Below, in pieces: positions 1 through 9,389 of a stretch of 64,000 nt of DNA (position 1 is its first letter; every line of letters starts with the position of its first letter). Origin of the DNA: Lyngbya sp. PCC 8106. Its GTDB lineage: Bacteria > Cyanobacteriota > Cyanobacteriia > Cyanobacteriales > Microcoleaceae. Made by a program: the position numbers and the translations under genes. The notes under the pieces were generated by a model. That model was not told where the DNA came from. It worked only from the letters and a program-made list of their open reading frames with translations, and did no database searches. The stretch spans positions 220,204 through 284,203 of the forward strand of contig NZ_AAVU01000003.1 in assembly GCF_000169095.1 (NCBI RefSeq). Reading direction: 5' to 3'.

Positions 1-2
1 TA

Positions 3-794
3 CAAAGTTCAGATTCTCCTCTAGAAATTCACTTTTTAACAGGTCGAAAGTTTTGGTATCAAACTTGTTTTTGTGCTTATTCTATGGCACTGCATTCTAA
101 CATCAATCTCAGACCTGTAGTTTATGACGATGGAACATTAGAAAACAAGTATGTTGAACAAATTAAGCGAATATTTCCAGATGTAAAGATTATTTATCTG
201 AATGAGATAGAAGAACGCCTAGACCAATATTTACCTATCAGTAAATTTCCTTATCTTAGAGAACGTCGTGCAAATTATCCAAATATGCGGAAGCTCACTG
301 ATATTCATATTGGTTCTTCTGGATGGAAGTTAGTATTGGACTCAGATATGATCTTTTTCCAAACTCCAACCTTTCTAATAAATTGGTTGAAGTCTCCCAA
401 TAAACCCTGTCATATGGTCGATGTAGAGACTTCCTACGGTTACTCATATGCGTTAATGACATCTTTAGCTAGAGCGGAAATACCTCAACGCTTGAATGTT
501 GGAATTTGTGGATTAAATAGTGATGAGATTGACTGGGAAAAACTTGAATTTTGGTGCAGAACTTTGATTGAAAAAGAAGGAACTCATTACTACCAAGAAC
601 AGGCTATTACTGCAATGATTATCGCAGGTAAACCTTGTGAGATTGCTCCCCAAAAAGACTACATTGTGAAGCCAACAAACGAAGAAGTTGTTAGTCAAAA
701 AGGAATTGTACATCATTATGTAGCCGACTCAAAACCTTGGTATTTCCGCTATGCTTGGAAACAAATTGTTAATCATCAAAAAAAGCTCGAATAA
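3..794 (+). CDS. Glycosyltransferase-like protein, 5' end cut by window edge
   Basis: The reading frame is open from base 3 through the first ATG (84) with no stop. The residues before that ATG (ending ...FWYQTCFCAYS) look like ordinary protein, so the gene probably starts to the left of the window. A D-S-D motif at residues 86-88 (counted from ATG 84), inside a hydrophobic strand (KLVLDSDMIFF), is the type of metal and nucleotide-sugar binding site seen in GT-A fold transferases. The protein is expected to act in the cytoplasm in glycan assembly. It leads a dense run of glycosyltransferase genes and ends 32 bases before a GT2 gene. The exact family is not recognised. Confidence 0.6.
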   Translation, partial: QSSDSPLEIHFLTGRKFWYQTCFCAYSMALHSNINLRPVVYDDGTLENKYVEQIKRIFPDVKIIYLNEIEERLDQYLPISKFPYLRERRANYPNMRKLTDIHIGSSGWKLVLDSDMIFFQTPTFLINWLKSPNKPCHMVDVETSYGYSYALMTSLARAEIPQRLNVGICGLNSDEIDWEKLEFWCRTLIEKEGTHYYQEQAITAMIIAGKPCEIAPQKDYIVKPTNEEVVSQKGIVHHYVADSKPWYFRYAWKQIVNHQKKLE

Positions 795-826
795 GTTAAC
801 TTTAAACTCTATATTGAGGATTCATT

Positions 827-1786
827 ATGAAACCACTGGTCTCTATTATCATTCCTTGCTATAACTGCGAAAAATGGCTAGCTGAAACTTTAGAATCAGC
901 TTTAGCGCAGACTTGGAAAAACTTAGAAATTATCATTGTTGATGATGGTTCAACAGATAACAGTTTAGCAATTGCACGGAGTTTTGAATCGGAAAATATT
1001 AAACTAATTCATCAGAAAAATAGGGGAGCTAGTGCGGCAAGAAATCAAGCCTTTCAGGAAAGTCAAGGATATTTTATTCAATACCTCGATGCTGATGACC
1101 TTTTAGCATTTGATAAAATAGAGCGTCAAATTCAACTTTTAGGAGATAGCGACTCTGAATTTGTAGCAACTGGAGAATGGGCAAGATTTTATAAAACACC
1201 TTCTGAAGCTGTGTTTAAATCTCAACCTCTTTGGGGGAATACGTCACCCACTGACTGGTTAGTTTGTGCTTGGGAAGGAGAGTGGATGATGCACCCTGGA
1301 GCGTGGCTTGTACCTCGTAATATTGCAGAAAAAGCAGGTTTTTGGAATGAAAATTTATCTCTAGATGATGATGGTGAATACTTTTGTCGGGTTGTTTTAG
1401 CGAGTCAGGGCGTTAAGTTTTGTCAAGGTGCTAAAGTTTTTTACAGATCTGGTATTTCAGGGAGTCTGAGCGCCTCTAAGTCAAGAACAGCATGGGAATC
1501 AGCTTTTCACTCTCTAGAACTTCGCACCAGCTATCTTTTAGCAAGAGAAAATAGTTCTTGTACACGTCATGCTTGTGCTACTGCTTTTCAACGTTTTATT
1601 TATAATAACTATGCCAATAATGTACCAGATTTAATTCGTAAAGCAGAGGATAAAGTTGAATTTTTAGGAGGATCGGAGATTAAACCCATTGGCGGGCCTC
1701 GGTTTCAGAGATTAGCTGAAATAGTAGGTTGGAAATCAGCCAAAAAAATTCAATTAGTTTTCAATGAGTTAAAACAAATATTTTAA
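827..1786 (+). CDS. Family 2 glycosyltransferase
   Basis: GT2 inverting glycosyltransferase, predicted to move a sugar from a nucleotide donor to a lipid-linked glycan on the cytoplasmic side of the membrane. The N-terminus has the classic strand-helix start (PLVSIIIPCYNCEKWL), the donor-binding VDDGSTDNS at about residues 38-46 and the metal-binding D-A-D at 88-90. At 319 residues it is a normal single-domain GT2. A purine-rich GAGG about 8 bases before the ATG fits a ribosome site. It lies 32 bases after the preceding gene and 26 before a sulfotransferase gene, which suggests co-transcription. The acceptor and sugar cannot be told from sequence. Confidence 0.9.
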   Translation: MKPLVSIIIPCYNCEKWLAETLESALAQTWKNLEIIIVDDGSTDNSLAIARSFESENIKLIHQKNRGASAARNQAFQESQGYFIQYLDADDLLAFDKIERQIQLLGDSDSEFVATGEWARFYKTPSEAVFKSQPLWGNTSPTDWLVCAWEGEWMMHPGAWLVPRNIAEKAGFWNENLSLDDDGEYFCRVVLASQGVKFCQGAKVFYRSGISGSLSASKSRTAWESAFHSLELRTSYLLARENSSCTRHACATAFQRFIYNNYANNVPDLIRKAEDKVEFLGGSEIKPIGGPRFQRLAEIVGWKSAKKIQLVFNELKQIF

Positions 1787-1812
1787 ATCAAAAATATCAA
1801 GATTCACAGATT

Positions 1813-2640
1813 ATGCAACTTAAATCTTTCACGAACTGGATACCTCCTCTGTGGAGACTCGAATACAAGCTTAAATTTGCTCTTTCTCATGTGGGTTTAT
1901 TTGATAAAAAAGCAGTTTATACAGGTTTAAAAAACGTTTTTGACGATGATATTTTTATTGTTTCATATCCAAAATCAGGCAATACATGGGTGCGGTTTAT
2001 CATTGCTCATCTAATCAGCTATCAAGACACAGTAAGCTTTAGAAATATTAATGATTATGTGCCGGACATTTATATTTCTAAAGATTATCTTAACACGATG
2101 AAACAGCGACCTCGTTTCATTAAAACTCATGATGCAGGTTATGAGTTTTACCCCAAATTTATATACATCTATAGAGATGGAAGAGATGTAGCTATCTCCT
2201 ACTATCATTATTTAACAGGACGAGGCGAATTTAATGGAACCTTGAAAGAGTTTTTAAATAGTAAACCTTCTTGGGGTGCAGTCGGTTGGAGCAGTCATGT
2301 ATCCAGAGCTATAGATTATGCTAAAAGTCATTCAGACCAGGTTTTATTAGTCAAATATGAAGATCTGCTAAATAATTCCGTAAAAAATGTTAAAAGTATA
2401 GTGGATTTTTGCCAATTAAATGTGAGTATTGAAAACATAAAATATGCTATTGAAAAATCTGAATTTCAACAATTAAAACAAATGGAGAAACAATATGGTT
2501 CGGAATTTTATAACACTAAAAATTCTTTCTTTCGTTCTGGAAACTCCGGACAATGGAAAGAGATGTTTTCTGAGGAAGATATCCAACAGTATTTATCAAT
2601 AGCAGATAATACACTTCGTCAACTCGGATATTTAGATTAA
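1813..2640 (+). CDS. PAPS-dependent sulfotransferase
   Basis: Predicted cytosolic-type sulfotransferase that moves sulfate from PAPS to a hydroxyl or amine. Both nucleotide-binding signatures are visible. The 5'-phosphosulfate loop SYPKSGNTWVRF is at residues 51-62, and the 3'-phosphate site YRDGRDVAISYYHY is at about 120-133. His106 in KTHDAGY sits where the catalytic base is expected, and a C-terminal RSGNSGQWKEMF matches the final PAPS-binding loop. Length (275 residues) is normal. Inside a polysaccharide cluster, the likely acceptor is a sugar of the glycan, which would give a sulfated exopolysaccharide; that substrate is inferred from context. Confidence 0.88.
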   Translation: MQLKSFTNWIPPLWRLEYKLKFALSHVGLFDKKAVYTGLKNVFDDDIFIVSYPKSGNTWVRFIIAHLISYQDTVSFRNINDYVPDIYISKDYLNTMKQRPRFIKTHDAGYEFYPKFIYIYRDGRDVAISYYHYLTGRGEFNGTLKEFLNSKPSWGAVGWSSHVSRAIDYAKSHSDQVLLVKYEDLLNNSVKNVKSIVDFCQLNVSIENIKYAIEKSEFQQLKQMEKQYGSEFYNTKNSFFRSGNSGQWKEMFSEEDIQQYLSIADNTLRQLGYLD

Positions 2641-2667
2641 CCCTTAAAATTGGATAAAATCATTAGA

Positions 2668-3834
2668 ATGCGAATCTTTTTAGTCTGTCAACAGTCTCTT
2701 AAAAATCACTTGGTTCCGGCTTACCAGTTTTGGGAAGACTACTTTAAAAAAGGAATAGAAGAAGCGGGACATGAATGGGTTGAAGCTCAAAACATTGATT
2801 GGGCTGAAGGTTTAGTATATTTAGATAAAAAAGCCCTAAACACATGGCGCGATCTCACTTGGTCTTTAACCCTTTCCGCAATTAAAAAAGAGCATCGTAA
2901 AAAACCGATCAACCTATTTCTGAGCTATCTTTTTCCGAAACAAGTTGAACCTACAGCCCTTAAAGAAATTCAAAAATTAGGAATTCCTTGCGTTAACTTT
3001 TTCTGTGATAATATTCGAGAGTTTACAAAAATACCCCCAGTATTTTATGAGTTTGATTTACATTGGGTTCCAGAATTTAAAGCCATAAAAATGTATCAAA
3101 AAGCCAGACAAAACTATATTTATGCTCCTATGCCTGTGTGGATTCCACCTGAACAAAGAACGTGGGATCATCCAGAACACTACGGTGTCAGTTTCATTGG
3201 GTCGCGAGATATTCAGCGAGAAGCATTATTAGCTCAAGTCTTGAATTTGGGTATTTCTCTAGAAATTCGAGGATCAGCCTGGAATAAAGCTGAAACTCCG
3301 AGTTCAACTCTTATAAAACCAGAAAAAACCTTTTACAAAACTTTAGTAAACCAAGTCAATTTTTTAACTGCAAATGGAATCAATGCTTGGTATGGAAAAG
3401 CAACCTATAAACGTCAAACGAGAATACCTGACGATTATTTTAAAGATGCAGTAAAACCGAAACCTGATCCTCAGGAATATGTCAATATTATCCAACAAAG
3501 CCGTATAACTCTAGGGATTAATCGCTATCCAAGCTATCAATATCCCTTTTCAAAACCAGATACTTATTCTCGAATGCGAGATATTGAAGCCCCAATGATG
3601 GGAGCTTGTTACTTGACAGAATGGACAGAAGGATTAGAACATCTTTATGAGCTAGGTGAAGAAATTGAAACCTATTGTACCGCTGAAGAAATGGTTGATA
3701 AAATTCACAAGTTAGAAGCCGATCCAGAACGACGAAAAAAAATGCGTTTTCAGGCTCAGAAACGAGTAGTTTCACAGCATACTGTTTCTCAAACTCTTGA
3801 TAAAATTATCAATAAAATGGGATTAAAAATTTAG
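2668..3834 (+). CDS. CgeB/Glyco_trans_1_2-like glycosyltransferase
   Basis: Predicted GT-B fold glycosyltransferase of the CgeB/DUF3880 type. The C-terminal half has the familiar layout: a conserved arginine-rich helix (YSRMRDIEA), then GACYLTEWTEGLEHLYELGEE and a final helical segment (DPERRKKMRFQAQKRV), which correspond to the spore-coat CgeB and Glyco_trans_1_2 domain. The frame opens at a TTG (2650), but the ATG at 2668 directly precedes the first beta strand (RIFLVCQQ) and is preferred. It sits 27 bases after the sulfotransferase and 39 before the next glycosyltransferase. Donor and acceptor are unknown. Confidence 0.75.
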   Translation: MRIFLVCQQSLKNHLVPAYQFWEDYFKKGIEEAGHEWVEAQNIDWAEGLVYLDKKALNTWRDLTWSLTLSAIKKEHRKKPINLFLSYLFPKQVEPTALKEIQKLGIPCVNFFCDNIREFTKIPPVFYEFDLHWVPEFKAIKMYQKARQNYIYAPMPVWIPPEQRTWDHPEHYGVSFIGSRDIQREALLAQVLNLGISLEIRGSAWNKAETPSSTLIKPEKTFYKTLVNQVNFLTANGINAWYGKATYKRQTRIPDDYFKDAVKPKPDPQEYVNIIQQSRITLGINRYPSYQYPFSKPDTYSRMRDIEAPMMGACYLTEWTEGLEHLYELGEEIETYCTAEEMVDKIHKLEADPERRKKMRFQAQKRVVSQHTVSQTLDKIINKMGLKI

Positions 3835-3873
3835 TATTAACCGATGTGTTATCCAGCTATTTAAAACAAATTT

Positions 3874-5103
3874 ATGGCTAAAATTTCAATTCTGATTGGT
3901 GGTCATCTTTGCACCGCACCTAGACCTCAAAAAGAAGCAGATGCTTTAGCGGCAGCCGGACATCAAGTAACTGTGCGAGGCTTTTGGTTTGATCCCGAAC
4001 TAATACAACGTGATCACCTCATTTTAGCTGAAAAAAAATGGCAATTTGCACCAATTCTTGACTTTCAACCCAATCATAAAATTAACAATTTTAAAGTCAG
4101 ACTACAAGCTAAAATTGCCAAAGAAAAATATCAACGATTTAGCATCTTCTCACCGGATTTATTAGGCTATGGTGCGACTGCTATGCTGCAAGTTGCCTGT
4201 CAAACTCAAGCCGACTTAACCATCGTTCATTCTGAAGTTGGGCTTTGGGTAGGCAATCAACTTTTAAATAAAGGTTTTCGTGTGGGAGTTGATTTTGAAG
4301 ATTGGTTTTCTGAAGATTTGCTCCCCTCTATTCGTGCAACCCGACCCATTAGTCAACTTAAAATATTGGAACGTCGTCTGGCTAAAGATTGTATTTATTG
4401 TTTGACTACTTCTCATGCTCTCGCCGCAGCTTTTTCTGAAGCTTATCAAGTACCCAAACCGACAGTAATTTACAATACATTTGCAGCAAAAGAACGCTTC
4501 TATATTGATGGAAAAACACTCGATAAAATTAATTCAAAACTTTCTTCTTTGCATTGGTTTTCTCAAACAATAGGACCGGGACGAGGCTTAGAGATCTTAT
4601 TTCAAGCTTTACCCTATCTGCAAACTCCTGTTGAAGTTCATTTGCGAGGTTACTATCCAGAAACATCACAGCAATGGCTACAACAGCAAGTAACTAATGA
4701 GTGGCGCGATCGCATTTTTATTCACCCCACTGTTCCCAACTCTGAGTTATTATCTCGTATTGCTGAACATGATATTGGTTTGGCACTAGAACAACCCCAT
4801 ATTCCTAGTCGAAATCTTACTATTACTAATAAATTTTTTCAATATTTACAAGCAGGTTTAGCTATTATTGCCACGGAGACAGCAGGACAAAAAGAGATTT
4901 TTCAGCAATGTCCTAAAATTGGAAAGTTACTTCCTAATAATCATCCAACTATCCTAGCTCAAGCGATTGAAAACTTACTACAAAATCCGGAAAAATTAGC
5001 TACAGCTAAAATAGCTTCACTGCAAGCGGCTCAAAATCAATTTTGCTGGGAACAACAAATAAATTTGCTAATACAAAGAGCTGAACAGGCATTAGCTCGG
5101 TAA
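3874..5103 (+). CDS. GT4-like glycosyltransferase
   Basis: A 409-residue predicted GT-B glycosyltransferase. The start (KISILIGGHLCTAPRPQKEA) is a Rossmann strand followed by a glycine-containing loop. The second half has a GPGRGLEILFQAL donor-domain helix and LRGYYPE. The usual late acidic motif is replaced by a looser segment around EQPHIPSRNLTITNKFFQYLQAG, as in diverged GT4 proteins that lack a strict E-x7-E. It belongs to the plus-strand glycan cluster. A hairpin with a T-run follows the stop (5119-5156), so a transcript may end here. Confidence 0.8.
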   Translation: MAKISILIGGHLCTAPRPQKEADALAAAGHQVTVRGFWFDPELIQRDHLILAEKKWQFAPILDFQPNHKINNFKVRLQAKIAKEKYQRFSIFSPDLLGYGATAMLQVACQTQADLTIVHSEVGLWVGNQLLNKGFRVGVDFEDWFSEDLLPSIRATRPISQLKILERRLAKDCIYCLTTSHALAAAFSEAYQVPKPTVIYNTFAAKERFYIDGKTLDKINSKLSSLHWFSQTIGPGRGLEILFQALPYLQTPVEVHLRGYYPETSQQWLQQQVTNEWRDRIFIHPTVPNSELLSRIAEHDIGLALEQPHIPSRNLTITNKFFQYLQAGLAIIATETAGQKEIFQQCPKIGKLLPNNHPTILAQAIENLLQNPEKLATAKIASLQAAQNQFCWEQQINLLIQRAEQALAR

Positions 5104-5118
5104 AATTTGTTTTTTAAC

Positions 5119-5156
5119 CTAACTTTTCCGGATCTGGAAGTTAGAGCTTGTTTTTT
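5119..5156 (+). terminator. Candidate Rho-independent terminator
   Basis: Arm CTAACTTTTCC (5119-5129) pairs with GGAAGTTAG (5136-5144) apart from a two-base bulge, over a six-base loop. Six T residues follow at 5151-5156. It begins 15 bases after the preceding glycosyltransferase stop and lies before the methyltransferase start. The loop contains the TCCGGAT string that recurs in other spacers of this cluster. Confidence 0.5.
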
Positions 5157-5188
5157 GAATATAGAAGTATAGTGGAGAAAGCTGAGAC

Positions 5189-5935
5189 GTGAGTGAAAAA
5201 ACAGTGGCTAACTCAATGACTCTAAAGCAACGCTTTGGTGCATGGTTGATTCCTAGACTTTTTATTAATCGTCATGTTTTTAATCACATTCGGCTTGAAC
5301 TTAATGCTTTACGAGTGCGTATTTTGTCTCAACTTAATCCAGGACTAAGAGGCAAAATTTATTATTTACGACAGCAGCATGACCTATTAATTAATATAGG
5401 TTGTGGCCCTTTTGGTCATTCAAACTGGGTTAATCTTGATTTGTTTCCTCATCCCAATGTAACTCTTACCGCTGATTGTCGGCGTTGGCTTCCTTTTGCA
5501 GATTCATCATGTTTAGGTATTCATGTTGAGCATTTTCTTGAACACCTTAATCCTGTAGATGAGCGTTCACAATTCTTACAAGAATGTCGTCGATGTTTAC
5601 AACCTAATGGTGTTTTACGAGTGATTGTTCCTGATGCTGAACTTTATATCAAAGCTTATTTGGAGTCCGGATGGGATACACTGAATCAAATTGGTTGTGG
5701 TGGAGACAAACCCGAAACTGTTTTTAAAACCAAAATGGATGCTTTAAACCATGTTTTTATTCAAGATTGGGAACATTATGGTGGATATGATGCAGAAAGT
5801 TTAGAGCAAACTATTAAAGATGCAGGCTTCAAACAAATTACTCGTTGGAGTTGGCAGCAAGGTGATTTTCCTGGAGGTTGTATTGACCGTGATCAACATC
5901 GTCTGTACTCTTTATATTTTGAAGCAAAGCTCTAA
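5189..5935 (+). CDS. SAM-dependent class I methyltransferase
   Basis: Predicted S-adenosylmethionine-dependent methyltransferase. Motif I INIGCGPFG is at about residues 69-77, followed by an acidic strand end (NLDLF). The motif-IV region HVEHFLEHL and a later LRVIVPDAELY also match class I enzymes annotated next to polysaccharide genes. The frame begins with GTG at 5189; an ATG nine codons later (5216) is an alternative. Its role is probably methylation of a sugar or glycan end, inferred from position in the cluster. Length (248 residues) is typical. Confidence 0.82.
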   Translation: MSEKTVANSMTLKQRFGAWLIPRLFINRHVFNHIRLELNALRVRILSQLNPGLRGKIYYLRQQHDLLINIGCGPFGHSNWVNLDLFPHPNVTLTADCRRWLPFADSSCLGIHVEHFLEHLNPVDERSQFLQECRRCLQPNGVLRVIVPDAELYIKAYLESGWDTLNQIGCGGDKPETVFKTKMDALNHVFIQDWEHYGGYDAESLEQTIKDAGFKQITRWSWQQGDFPGGCIDRDQHRLYSLYFEAKL

Positions 5936-6131
5936 TTTTATCCAAACCTTAGAATACTTTTGATCGCTATATTTCCTTGATCATTTATTAGAGTTTACCA
6001 GACTCAAAGCAAAACTGAACTAATAAAATAGTCTCTCCTCCTGAATAGGATGGACAAAATAATTCAAACTCAACAACAATTATAATTCGCATTTAAAGTA
6101 TACTTTCGTACAAAATTTAGGGAGATTTAGG

Positions 6132-6875
6132 ATGAATTGGAGATACTTTATCGGCAAGTCACTGGCTATTCTAGGAAACTCTATTCTAGCTTCTAAAATG
6201 ATGCCTTTAATAAGATTTATTCCTGTTGGAATAAGTTATCCTTATGATATTAAAAGATTTTCTAAAGATTATCAATTTGAGACGATTTTTGATGTGGGAG
6301 CAAATATTGGTCAAACCAGCCTATTTTTAAGTAAACATTTTCCTCAAGCTGGAATTTGTGCTTTTGAACCTGTTCATAAAACTTTTAATCAGTTATGCAC
6401 AAATACTAAAATAAAAAATAAAATAAAACCTTTTAATTATGCAATGGGCGCTCAAGAAGAAGAACTATTGATTTCAATTCGTGAAAATTCAGAACTCAAT
6501 ACTTTAGTCCGAGATGGTTCTAAAAATCCAGTCTTAGAAAAAACTGTTGAAACTGTTAAAGTAACAACAATTGATACTTTCTGTCAGCAACAGTATATCG
6601 AAAAAATCGATTTATTAAAAATGGATGTTCAAGGATTCGAGCTTGAGGTTCTTAAAGGGGCAGAGTTCTACTTAAAAAATAACTTGATTAGTTTTATATA
6701 TGCTGAAGTGAGTTTTGAAAATTCAAATAAAGAATGTCAATTGTTTGAAGATTTGTATTATTATTTAAACAATAATAATTTTAGACTTTCCGGATTTTAT
6801 GAAGTTTTTCGTTGGGGAGCTGACAAGAGATATTTTGGATTTTGTAACGCTTTATTTGTAAATTGTAGTCTATAG
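6132..6875 (+). CDS. FkbM family methyltransferase
   Basis: FkbM-type SAM-dependent O-methyltransferase of 247 residues. Motif I DVGANIGQ is at residues 54-61, the acidic second strand FEPV at 78-81, and the family core KIDLLKMDVQGFELEVLKGAE at about 157-177. FkbM enzymes methylate hydroxyl groups and are common in exopolysaccharide and lipopolysaccharide clusters, so a sugar hydroxyl is the likely target. GGGAG lies a short distance before the ATG. A 196-base AT-rich spacer precedes it and may carry a promoter; the next gene follows after 15 bases. Confidence 0.9.
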   Translation: MNWRYFIGKSLAILGNSILASKMMPLIRFIPVGISYPYDIKRFSKDYQFETIFDVGANIGQTSLFLSKHFPQAGICAFEPVHKTFNQLCTNTKIKNKIKPFNYAMGAQEEELLISIRENSELNTLVRDGSKNPVLEKTVETVKVTTIDTFCQQQYIEKIDLLKMDVQGFELEVLKGAEFYLKNNLISFIYAEVSFENSNKECQLFEDLYYYLNNNNFRLSGFYEVFRWGADKRYFGFCNALFVNCSL

Positions 6876-6890
6876 ATCAGTCCAATAAAA

Positions 6891-7931
6891 ATGAAAAAAA
6901 TTCTTCTAACAGCCGATCCAGAACTGCCAGTTCCTCCCCAACTTTATGGAGGAATTGAACGCATTGTTAATTTGTTGATCACCGAATTACGATCTCGTGG
7001 TTATACAATTGGACTGGTCGCTCATAGCGATTCTACTTCACCCGCTCATTATCATTTTTCCTGGCCTGGTTTGCGCTCTCAAGATAAATTTGATGCCCTA
7101 AAAAATACAGTAACATTATGGTCAGCTGTTCAACAATTTCAACCTGATATTCTCCATAGTTTTTCTCGTGTTCTTTACTTATTACCGTTGCTAAAATCTC
7201 CTCTCCCCAAAATTATGTCTTATCAACGTGCAACAGGAGGGTCATCTGTTAAATGGGCAGCTAAACTCGCACAAAATACCCTCACTTTTACAGGTTGTAG
7301 TAATTATATTTGCCGTCAAGGATTAAGTGCAGGAGGTGTTTGGAATACCATTTACAATTGTGTTGAAACCGAAAAATACACCTTTAAACCTCATGTTGCT
7401 GACGATGCACCGTTAGTATTTCTTAGTCGTATAGAACGCATAAAAGGCGCACACACAGCAATTAAAGTTGCATACAAAACTGGACGACGCCTGTTAATTG
7501 CAGGAAACTATAGCACCATAGGCGAAGCAGGAAGCTATTGGAAAAACGAAATTCTCCCCCATCTAGGTAAAAATGGAATTGAATACGTTGGCACGGTCAA
7601 TGATGAACAAAAAAATGAACTTTTAGGTCAGGCGGCGGCGATGATTGTTCCGATTGAATGGGAAGAACCTTTTGGCATTGTATTTGCAGAAGCACTTGCC
7701 TGTGGAACACCCGTGATTTCTTGTCCAAGAGGCGCATTACCTGAAATTGTGCGTCCGGGAATTGATGGTTATCTGATTAACACTATAGAAGAAGCTTGTA
7801 TGGCGGTGGAAAATCTGACGAAAATTGATCGTTATAACTGCCGTCAACGCGCTCAAAAATATTTTTCTGCTTCCACAATTGTAGACCAATATGAGCAACT
7901 TTATCAGAGTTTAATAAGTACAAGCTCATAA
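6891..7931 (+). CDS. Family 4 glycosyltransferase
   Basis: GT4 retaining glycosyltransferase. The N-terminal glycine loop (PPQLYGGIERIV) and the C-terminal donor-binding signature EEPFGIVFAEALACGTPVIS, which carries the E-x7-E pair, are both intact. The middle strand PLVFLSRIERIKGAHTAI starts the donor domain. At 346 residues it is a compact full-length enzyme. It begins 15 bases after the FkbM gene, so the two are probably co-transcribed and may work on the same sugar unit. Confidence 0.92.
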   Translation: MKKILLTADPELPVPPQLYGGIERIVNLLITELRSRGYTIGLVAHSDSTSPAHYHFSWPGLRSQDKFDALKNTVTLWSAVQQFQPDILHSFSRVLYLLPLLKSPLPKIMSYQRATGGSSVKWAAKLAQNTLTFTGCSNYICRQGLSAGGVWNTIYNCVETEKYTFKPHVADDAPLVFLSRIERIKGAHTAIKVAYKTGRRLLIAGNYSTIGEAGSYWKNEILPHLGKNGIEYVGTVNDEQKNELLGQAAAMIVPIEWEEPFGIVFAEALACGTPVISCPRGALPEIVRPGIDGYLINTIEEACMAVENLTKIDRYNCRQRAQKYFSASTIVDQYEQLYQSLISTSS

Positions 7932-8064
7932 AAACTCTGATGGATTGCTGATTTAAACTCTAAATTATTCTAAATTTTTCCGGATCTCTTTGCGATTTTT
8001 TGTGATCTGTAGTGGAGAGTTTATCTCAAAACGTTCATTGGGATCAATTTTAGAGGAACCAACA

Positions 8065-9384
8065 TTGAACCGTAAAGTTTTAATTATCAGTCCTTATTTT
8101 CCCCCCATTAACGCACCCGACCATCAACGGGTTAGAATGGGATTACCCTATTTTCAAAAATTGGGCTGGGAACCTCTAATCTTAACAGTAAACCCAGACT
8201 ATATTGAAGGAACGATAGACCCGTTACTCACTCAAACTATACCTGAAAATATTTCGATTACTCAGATTAAGGCATTACCTGTAAAATACACCCGTAGACT
8301 GGGATTAAGCAATATTGGTTGGCGATGTCTTCCCTATTTATTTGCCACAGGTCAGCGAATTTTAACCCAACAAAAAATAGATTTAATTTATTTCTCTACA
8401 ACAGTTTTTATAACAATGGGATTAGCTCCATTATGGTTTCGTCGTTTTAAAATTCCTTATCTCCTAGATTTTCAAGATCCTTGGTTAAATGATTATGGAA
8501 AAAAATTTGGATATGATCAACCCCCTGGAGGTCAACTTAAGTATGGCTTTGCTCAACAAGTAGCACAAATTTTAGAGCCATTTACAATGCGTAAGGTTAG
8601 TCATATTATTAGTGTTTCTCCTGCATATCCAAAAACACTAATTGAGCGATATTCCTGGCTAAAAGAAGATCAATTTACGGTTTTACCCTTTGGTGCGCCG
8701 GAAAAAGATTTTGAGTTACTTCCTCAGTTAAAAGTTAAGCAAACTATTTTTAATTCTAATGATGGTAAACGTCATTTGGTGTATGTAGGTCGCGGTGGAA
8801 GTGATATGAATTTGGCATTACGGGCTTTATTTTTAGGGATTAAATCACAGCGTGATCGCCATCCAGAATACTGGAGTACAGTCAAGTTACATTTTGTTGG
8901 AACCAGTTATGCTTACGGAGAACGAGCGACCAAAACAGTTGAACCAATAGCTGAAGAATTTGGAGTCAATGATTTAGTTGAAGAACATCCTAATCGTGTT
9001 CCTTACTTTGAAGCTTTACAACTTTTAGTCGAGAGTGATGGTATTTTATTGATTGGTTCTAACAACCCAGATTATACTGCTTCTAAATTATATCCTTGTA
9101 TATTAGCACGTAAACCTATTTTAGCTTTATTTAACCAACAAAGTTCGGTGGTAGATATTCTTAAAAGCTGTCAAGCAGGTCAAGTTGTTGCTTTTGATTC
9201 TCACGATAGTCCTACTGATTTACTTCCCCAAGTTACTGAGCAATTAAGTTGGTTAATTTCAACTCCAAAAGGATATGAACCTGAAACAAATTGGTTAGCT
9301 TTTAAACCCTACACAGCAGAAGAAATGACTCGACAGCAATGTAATGTATTTGATCAAGTTTTAAGTAATTCGTCATTATCTTAG
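8065..9384 (+). CDS. GT4-like glycosyltransferase, TTG start preferred
   Basis: Predicted GT-B glycosyltransferase. The protein proper starts RKVLIISPYFPPINAPDHQR, a first strand and acceptor loop common in GT4 enzymes of polysaccharide clusters. The frame is open from a TTG at 7990, but the TTG at 8065 has AGAGGA eight bases upstream and lies directly before the first strand, so it is preferred. LLDFQDPW and the VYVGRGGSDMNLALRAL donor-domain start are visible. Its stop is only five bases before the next gene, a Wzy-like membrane protein, suggesting translational coupling. Confidence 0.82.
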   Translation: MNRKVLIISPYFPPINAPDHQRVRMGLPYFQKLGWEPLILTVNPDYIEGTIDPLLTQTIPENISITQIKALPVKYTRRLGLSNIGWRCLPYLFATGQRILTQQKIDLIYFSTTVFITMGLAPLWFRRFKIPYLLDFQDPWLNDYGKKFGYDQPPGGQLKYGFAQQVAQILEPFTMRKVSHIISVSPAYPKTLIERYSWLKEDQFTVLPFGAPEKDFELLPQLKVKQTIFNSNDGKRHLVYVGRGGSDMNLALRALFLGIKSQRDRHPEYWSTVKLHFVGTSYAYGERATKTVEPIAEEFGVNDLVEEHPNRVPYFEALQLLVESDGILLIGSNNPDYTASKLYPCILARKPILALFNQQSSVVDILKSCQAGQVVAFDSHDSPTDLLPQVTEQLSWLISTPKGYEPETNWLAFKPYTAEEMTRQQCNVFDQVLSNSSLS

Positions 9385-9389
9385 TTTAT

